Positions 62,001 to 64,000 of a stretch of 64,000 nucleotides of DNA are shown piece after piece; position 1 is the first letter of the stretch; every line of letters begins with the position of its first letter. The position numbers and the translations under genes are program-made. The DNA lies in the NCBI GenBank assembly GCA_023333565.1, contig JAJKFH010002311.1, positions 62,001-126,000 of the forward strand, given 5' to 3'. The notes under the pieces were generated by a model. It did not search any database. It was not told the DNA's origin and worked only from the letters and a program-made list of their open reading frames with translations. The DNA comes from Puffinus mauretanicus (lineage: Eukaryota > Chordata > Aves > Procellariiformes > Procellariidae).

Positions 62001-64000
62001 CAAACCTTATTCCAGACCTCAGTCCTGTTTCCTCAGAGTGCAGTTAACACTCTTTCCATTCCACAGCATCTAGGTTTTCTAAAGCGTCCAGGCCTCCAGC
62101 ATGCATGTGCTCTTCTGTAGTTCACTGTTCTGACCTCCTAGGTAAGGCAGAGAACCTTCTTCCTAGGAAGGCAGAGAATCTCATTAGATTCTCCTCTACC
62201 CAAATACCTTTCTTCTCAGACTGGCAGCACACAGATGAAGAGGGAACAAACAGTCGTGACTATTAGGCCAGAGCCCATGCGGCAGACATTCAGAATAGAC
62301 TGTGTGTGTCCAGTCATAGCGAGTTACAAGAAGAGGTAAACAGGTAAACAACAAGAGAGTTAAAGAATTGCTTTTCTGGTCCAAGGATCCTCTAAGAATT
62401 AAAAGGATCTGAGACTGTGTATGTTTTCCATCTATCTATTCTTACCCACCGCTGTGGAACTTCATTTCTCTTCTGCTTTTGTGACCAGCATAAGAGCCCA
62501 ATAATCAGATACCACATTTTTAATCAGCCCTCTTTCACATCTGTGCAAGGCAGCAACGGGGACCCAAGTTCCTCTAACAAGTGGAAAGACAGACTTTCAG
62601 AAGACAATGTTTTTGCCACTCACCATGAGATGTACCCTGGAGATCACAAACTTCAAGTCGTGCCCACCGACTGAACACAAAGGAAGATTCACTGTTCACT
62701 CGACAGATGTAAAAGCCAGAATCGTTTACATTCACTGGATTCAAAACCAGCTCTGGAGAATTACCATGGGGAACCTGAATTACAGATGAACCAAGAAGTA
62801 TTTAAATTTAGATTGATTTAATCTAAGCCAGGATCTAACATTAGAATATTTATTTCAATGTCCATAACACCAGCCTCAACTCCTTCATTTACTTGAAACT
62901 TCTGGATGAGAAAGTCTTGTTCTATGTATTTAGTAGCTCAGAGACAGACTTTCTTCCAAGAATAATTCATATGCCTCTATTTAAGACAATTCTGAACTTT
63001 TAAGCCAGTTGAAAAGCTCTTCCTGAAATTAATAATTTTTACCTTTCTCCACAAATAACTCAGAATAATTTCTTAAGCACTACTCCAATGCACGTGTGTT
63101 ACATTCAGCTCTAATCTTAAGATATATTCAACTATGACCACGAAACCGTAACATTTGTTCACAGAAAAATAATTTTTTACTACATCTATATTTTAACTGT
63201 AATGAGCAGGAAATGACTGTAATCATATTTTTTAAGCCATATTTTGGATGTTCTAGATAAACTTTTAGAAAGGTGTAGAAAATGAGTTAAAAATTTCAGT
63301 CCTAACAGCAATTTAAAATAACATAAACTTACTGCATTTTTAAAAATAGTACTTACAATACAATAACATTAAGGAAAAAAAGTGCATTCATCTTCTAGAA
63401 AGATAACCTGGACCAGAAATATGGGCATAAGTGCTGCCATTCAAATTCCAGAGACACCAGCTCACATGCATGCCAGTATTTTGTTGAAGAAGTCTGTGGC
63501 ACCACCGAATTCAGGCCTTCAACTGTTCATTCTTAGGAAACCAGTTTCGATCTGCCCAAGACCATCAGTGATTAGCATTTGTTCCAGTGTAGCAGTTTCT
63601 CAGTAGCCCACGTTAAACTTCTTGGTAGGCCAAGAGACAACTAAACTTAGAGTTTCCTTACTGTCACATTCCAAGATTAGACTCCAAGGATGAAGTGGTC
63701 TGAACAGAAGGAACCACTTTATGATTTGAGCACATTGGTAGGGTAATTATGCAGCATTTCTTAAACTTCTATTTTTATTAGTATATATACCAATCTTCTC
63801 TCCTTGTAAATAACAGTAACAGTCTTTTAAAAAAAAAAAGTATCAGCCAAAATCATTACCTATTATTTTCACCACTTAAAAAGCCCTATATTCTGTATCA
63901 ACTATTACCTCTTTTTCCTGTTTGAACCACTGGTAATGCACAAATGGGTGTCCTGTTGCCCAACAACACAGCTTGACGACCTGACCAGAGAGCACTGCTT
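37625..64000 (-). CDS. MALT1: MALT1 paracaspase, exons 3 (partial) to 17
   Basis: MALT1 is the protease and scaffold of the CARD9/10/11-BCL10-MALT1 complex. It recruits TRAF6 to activate NF-kB and cleaves substrates after arginine in stimulated lymphocytes and other cells. The coding sequence runs right to left. Coding segments: 64000-63909, 62774-62624, 60207-60029, 59446-59350, 58631-58599, 56865-56839, 55688-55656, 53811-53608, 47891-47714, 46342-46268, 45208-45081, 41618-41469, 40006-39849, 38998-38873, 38089-37625. Every junction has GT-AG ends and compatible phase. The sum is 2,096 nt, which is 697 complete codons plus stop after a 2-nt edge remainder. The product aligns with human residues 137-824 without indels until the last exon, which is 9 residues longer (154 against 145). 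The N-terminal death domain (about 136 residues) is outside the window. Order seen: Ig1, Ig2, linker, caspase-like domain, Ig3, TRAF6-binding tail. Human comparisons are from memory of the human protein, not from an alignment program. Confidence 0.97.
38090..38872 (-). other. MALT1 intron 16
   Basis: Intron of 783 bp in phase 0, from gttaat to tttgcag. The imperfect duplication of GATACGTAA near 38461-38487 is the only local structure noticed. Confidence 0.88.
38873..38998 (-). CDS. MALT1: MALT1 exon 16 (Ig3; Lys644 and TRAF6 site 2)
   Basis: 126 nt, 42 whole codons, phase 0 at both ends. It codes for human residues 638-679. Lys644, the activating mono-ubiquitination site, is the Lys of D-V-D-P-K-E-A-N. 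The second TRAF6-binding motif is P-E-E-T-G-S. It then reads [20 protein letters not shown]. The donor is AGG before gttaat, which is weak. The phase and the next exon's homology support it, and no better GT lies nearby. Confidence 0.95.
38999..39848 (-). other. MALT1 intron 15
   Basis: Intron of 850 bp with consensus donor gtaagt and acceptor caacag. No repeat was recognised. Confidence 0.9.
39849..40006 (-). CDS. MALT1: MALT1 exon 15 (Ig3)
   Basis: 158 nt between acceptor tatttgcag and donor gtaagt. It codes for human residues 585-637: [20 protein letters not shown] and [19 protein letters not shown], ending VTDFAL. There is no indel. This is the beta-sandwich core of Ig3, the domain that holds the protease in check until Lys644 is ubiquitinated. 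Confidence 0.98.
40007..41468 (-). other. MALT1 intron 14
   Basis: Intron of 1,462 bp with a donor (gtatag) that departs from consensus. It is AT-rich with no recognised repeat. Confidence 0.88.
41469..41618 (-). CDS. MALT1: MALT1 exon 14 (Ig3 start)
   Basis: 150 nt between acceptor tgtttttag and donor gtatag. It codes for human residues 535-584: [20 protein letters not shown], then the R-N-L-Q-W-A-K-A-H helix that links the protease to Ig3. Glu549, needed for protease dimerisation, and Trp580, the hinge residue contacted by phenothiazine-type allosteric inhibitors, are both kept. Confidence 0.97.
41619..45080 (-). other. MALT1 intron 13
   Basis: Intron of 3,462 bp. It contains a CR1 fragment at 41985-42655 in the orientation opposite to MALT1, a small hairpin-forming palindrome near 43419-43438, and an unexplained 93-codon open frame at 44313-44594 without an ATG start. 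Confidence 0.88.
41985..42655 (+). mobile_element. CR1 LINE fragment, 3' portion with internal deletion
   Basis: The plus strand carries the CR1 sense sequence: the segment corresponding to the end of the reverse transcriptase region (around 42000-42062, asking for an ATG-ACC-TGG-ATG-like stretch), then the 3' UTR starting about 42090 (CTGGTGAGGCCACATCTGGA) and running to the conserved GGTTGGACTTGACAATCTCC block near 42608. The reverse transcriptase part jumps directly to the 3' UTR, so several hundred bases are deleted. The 3' octamer tail is missing or eroded. It is inserted in MALT1 intron 13, antisense to the gene. Confidence 0.88.
45081..45208 (-). CDS. MALT1: MALT1 exon 13 (end of caspase-like domain)
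   Basis: 128 nt between acceptor actcatag and donor gtaaac. It codes for human residues 492-535: [19 protein letters not shown] and [21 protein letters not shown]. Glu500, the third acidic S1-pocket residue, is the second Glu of AEAFE. It has no indel relative to human. Confidence 0.98.
45209..46267 (-). other. MALT1 intron 12
   Basis: Intron of 1,059 bp, gtaagg to catag. It is AT-rich with no recognised repeat. Open frames of 83-102 codons at 45226-45565 lie on opposite strands and have no exon-like coding signature. Confidence 0.88.
46268..46342 (-). CDS. MALT1: MALT1 exon 12 (caspase-like domain)
   Basis: 75 nt between acceptor tattgcag and donor gtaagg. It codes for human residues 467-492: [20 protein letters not shown] then FGYAT. 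One notable change from human is Leu for Pro in the D-T-I-P-I-L stretch. Phases fit exon 11 (AG plus A gives Arg467) and exon 13 (AC plus G gives Thr492). Confidence 0.97.
46343..47713 (-). other. MALT1 intron 11
   Basis: Intron of 1,371 bp. A sense-strand open frame at 46851-47252 (133 codons) has no recognisable domain. It lies between properly phased exons, so it is probably chance. Confidence 0.85.
47714..47891 (-). CDS. MALT1: MALT1 exon 11 (catalytic His and Cys)
   Basis: 178 nt between acceptor actcttag and donor gtataa. It codes for human residues 408-467. It carries both catalytic residues: His415 in [11 protein letters not shown] and Cys464 in FLLDMCRKR, with Asp462 of the S1 pocket two residues before the Cys. 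The segment between ([22 protein letters not shown]) is nearly identical to human. An intact catalytic dyad on one exon indicates an active protease. Confidence 0.99.
47892..53607 (-). other. MALT1 intron 10, the longest in the window
   Basis: Intron of 5,716 bp. It contains A/T homopolymers (for example near 48415-48431, 51041-51052 and 51968-51980), a CT-rich run near 50362-50385 and a perfect 9-bp inverted repeat at 53089-53108. A GC-richer patch at 52640-53050 has overlapping open frames on both strands with no recognisable domain. No transposon family was recognised. Confidence 0.85.
50359..50388. repeat. CT-rich simple repeat
   Basis: An imperfect (CT)n run followed by a T homopolymer inside MALT1 intron 10. 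In the sense direction of MALT1 it is purine-rich. Confidence 0.75.
53608..53811 (-). CDS. MALT1: MALT1 exon 10 (start of caspase-like domain)
   Basis: 204 nt between acceptor ctttgcag and donor gtaaga. It codes for human residues 340-407: the first beta strand ([13 protein letters not shown]), the [15 protein letters not shown] helix and [11 protein letters not shown] leading into the His loop. Asp365, one of the acidic S1-pocket residues that select arginine at P1, is present in P-M-V-D-V-Y. Differences from human are conservative and there is no indel. Confidence 0.98.
53812..55655 (-). other. MALT1 intron 9
   Basis: Intron of 1,844 bp, gtaagt to tttgcag. No repeat family was recognised. 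The T- and G/T-rich low-complexity patch at 55835-55883 lies just upstream, in intron 8. Confidence 0.88.
55656..55688 (-). CDS. MALT1: MALT1 exon 9, 33-nt micro-exon (linker)
   Basis: 33 nt between acceptor caagcag and donor gtaagt. It codes for [11 protein letters not shown] across split ends, aligned with human residues 329-339 (DNKEQTTDQPL), with the same length and phase. It continues the low-complexity linker. Like exons 7 and 8 it is symmetrical (multiple of three, same phase at both ends). Confidence 0.92.
55689..56838 (-). other. MALT1 intron 8
   Basis: Intron of 1,150 bp, gtaagt to cag. It is AT-rich and nothing else was recognised. Confidence 0.88.
55835..55883. repeat. T- and G/T-rich low-complexity tract
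   Basis: A T run is followed by G/T-only sequence with GTT/GTTG units on the plus strand. It lies inside MALT1 intron 8, about 950 bp downstream of exon 8 and 150 bp upstream of exon 9 in the direction of transcription, where it reads as A/C-rich. Simple-sequence expansion is the likely origin. Confidence 0.7.
56839..56865 (-). CDS. MALT1: MALT1 exon 8, 27-nt micro-exon (linker)
   Basis: 27 nt between acceptor cttcttcacag and donor gtaagt. It codes for E-D-L-S-D-L-Q-K-P plus the first base of the next codon, aligned with human residues 320-328. It lies in the flexible acidic linker between Ig2 and the caspase-like domain. It is far too short for ORF finding and was identified from splice sites, phase and length conservation. 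It starts after codon base 1 and ends at codon base 1, so it is skippable in frame. Confidence 0.93.
56866..58598 (-). other. MALT1 intron 7
   Basis: Intron of 1,733 bp. A CR1-like 3' terminus lies near 57883-57914. Open frames on both strands at 57992-58282 overlap each other and show no recognisable domain, so I treat them as chance. Confidence 0.85.
57883..57914 (+). repeat. CR1-like retroposon 3' end, short relic
   Basis: The segment ends in two tandem copies of an ATTCTRTG-type octamer followed by A residues, as CR1 elements and CR1-tailed SINEs do in birds. The sequence upstream is too diverged for me to set a 5' boundary. It could extend several hundred bases to the left. Confidence 0.45.
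58599..58631 (-). CDS. MALT1: MALT1 exon 7, alternative 33-nt cassette (MALT1A-specific)
   Basis: 33 nt coding [11 protein letters not shown], the counterpart of human residues 309-319 (GRTDEAVECTE), which are present in MALT1A and absent from MALT1B. The donor is gtaaag and the acceptor is AAG. The 33-nt length, phase and VECTE core match human exactly, which fixes the acceptor among three nearby AG choices. In human T cells inclusion of this exon exposes the first TRAF6-binding motif and strengthens scaffold signalling. The Glu of that motif is kept. That the cassette is alternatively spliced in this species is inferred from conservation and its weak acceptor. Confidence 0.92.
58632..59349 (-). 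other. MALT1 intron 6
   Basis: Intron of 718 bp upstream of alternative exon 7. Its 3' end has a pyrimidine stretch dominated by cytosine (9 consecutive C in the sense direction), followed by a purine-rich stretch and an AAG acceptor. This is a suboptimal 3' splice site. Confidence 0.88.
59350..59446 (-). CDS. MALT1: MALT1 exon 6 (end of Ig2)
   Basis: 97 nt, 32 codons plus one base, with donor gtaaga. It carries the Ig2 F-strand motif [13 protein letters not shown], whose Cys closes the Ig2 disulfide with exon 5, and ends at KKIEVVI. It corresponds to human residues 277-308. The last G supplies the first base of the glycine codon that opens alternative exon 7. If exon 7 is skipped the frame continues into exon 8 unchanged. 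Confidence 0.97.
59447..60028 (-). other. MALT1 intron 5
   Basis: Intron of 582 bp, gtaagt to tag, starting and ending in phase 0. Nothing else was recognised. Confidence 0.9.
60029..60207 (-). CDS. MALT1: MALT1 exon 5 (most of Ig2)
   Basis: 179 nt, 2 nt of a split Gly codon plus 59 codons, ending TACATG before the consensus donor gtaagt. It codes for the interdomain segment and the Ig2 B and C strands: the LVLEC cysteine and the PRYQWFRNG tryptophan. It aligns with human residues 217-276 without gaps. An apparent start codon inside this frame is not used: the frame is open upstream to the acceptor and phase fits exon 4. Confidence 0.97.
60208..62623 (-). other. MALT1 intron 4
   Basis: Intron of 2,416 bp. 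It holds A/T homopolymers, including an 18-base A run at 60437-60454 and A-rich low-complexity sequence around 61231-61280. The acceptor of exon 5 is preceded by a 14-base T run in the sense direction. No transposon or second gene was recognised. Confidence 0.88.
62624..62774 (-). CDS. MALT1: MALT1 exon 4 (second half of Ig1)
   Basis: 151 nt, 50 codons plus one base, starting at V-P-H-G-N-S and ending at G-T-S-H, with donor gtgagt. It carries the Ig1 F-strand signature DSGFYICRV, whose Cys pairs with the cysteine of exon 3, and the RWARLEVCD end of the domain. It corresponds to human residues 167-216 with no length difference. Confidence 0.97.
62775..63908 (-). other. MALT1 intron 3
   Basis: Intron of 1,134 bp with donor gtaata and an acceptor ending in ttcag. 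It is AT-rich with a short homopolymer near 63830. I see no repeat family or other gene in it. Confidence 0.9.
63909..64000 (-). CDS. MALT1: MALT1 exon 3, 3' part (first half of Ig1)
   Basis: The exon is cut by the window edge. The visible 92 nt are 2 nt of a split codon plus 30 codons, ending in GAG before the donor gtaata. The frame reads through [15 protein letters not shown], the Ig1 core with its conserved Trp, matching human residues 137-166. The B-strand cysteines are present (KLCCW). The residue after the double cysteine is Trp (TGG, 63960-63962). Human has Arg149 at this place, the reported auto-cleavage site. The acceptor lies beyond 64000. Confidence 0.95.

Overview
The window is vertebrate nuclear DNA, almost certainly from a bird. 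It holds the 3' four-fifths of one recognisable gene, MALT1 (the paracaspase of the CARD-BCL10-MALT1 complex), on the minus strand from the right edge down to about 35.9 kb. Bird origin is suggested by several CR1 retroposon fragments with typical avian 3' ends, compact introns, and a solo LTR of a kind common in bird genomes. The species cannot be named from this sequence.

Right part (37.6-64.0 kb): I rebuilt 15 MALT1 coding exons by splice sites, phase and protein homology. Numbered as in human they are exon 3 (cut by the window edge) to exon 17. Joined, they give 697 codons plus a stop in one uninterrupted frame, covering Ig1, Ig2, the linker, the caspase-like domain, Ig3 and the C-terminal tail. 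The death-domain exons 1-2 and the promoter lie beyond the right edge. The catalytic His415/Cys464 pair, S1-pocket residues Asp365/Asp462/Glu500, Trp580, Lys644 and the TRAF6-binding sites are all kept (human numbering). Arg149, the auto-cleavage residue between the death domain and Ig1 in human, is Trp here. Exons 7, 8 and 9 are 33, 27 and 33 nt and all have the same phase, so any of them can be skipped in frame. Exon 7 is the cassette that separates MALT1A from MALT1B. A 3' UTR of roughly 1.5-1.9 kb with several AATAAA signals follows.

Middle (about 9.4-35.8 kb): I see no protein-coding gene. There are CR1 fragments, a 591-bp solo LTR with a perfect 5-bp target-site duplication, a perfect 17-bp x 5 minisatellite, and several small CpG-rich patches at about 13.9, 15.1-15.9, 22.3-22.5, 23.1 and 31.1 kb.

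Left part (1-9.4 kb): a strong CpG island at 7.75-9.33 kb looks like a housekeeping-type promoter. In human the gene downstream of MALT1 in the same orientation is ZNF532. The island fits a minus-strand ZNF532 promoter, with bases 1 to about 7.7 kb as its first intron. This rests on synteny, because no ZNF532 coding sequence is in the window. A 120-nt exon-like segment at 6.6 kb, with good splice sites on that strand, is a candidate alternative exon. Most long open frames in the GC-rich islands are composition artefacts.
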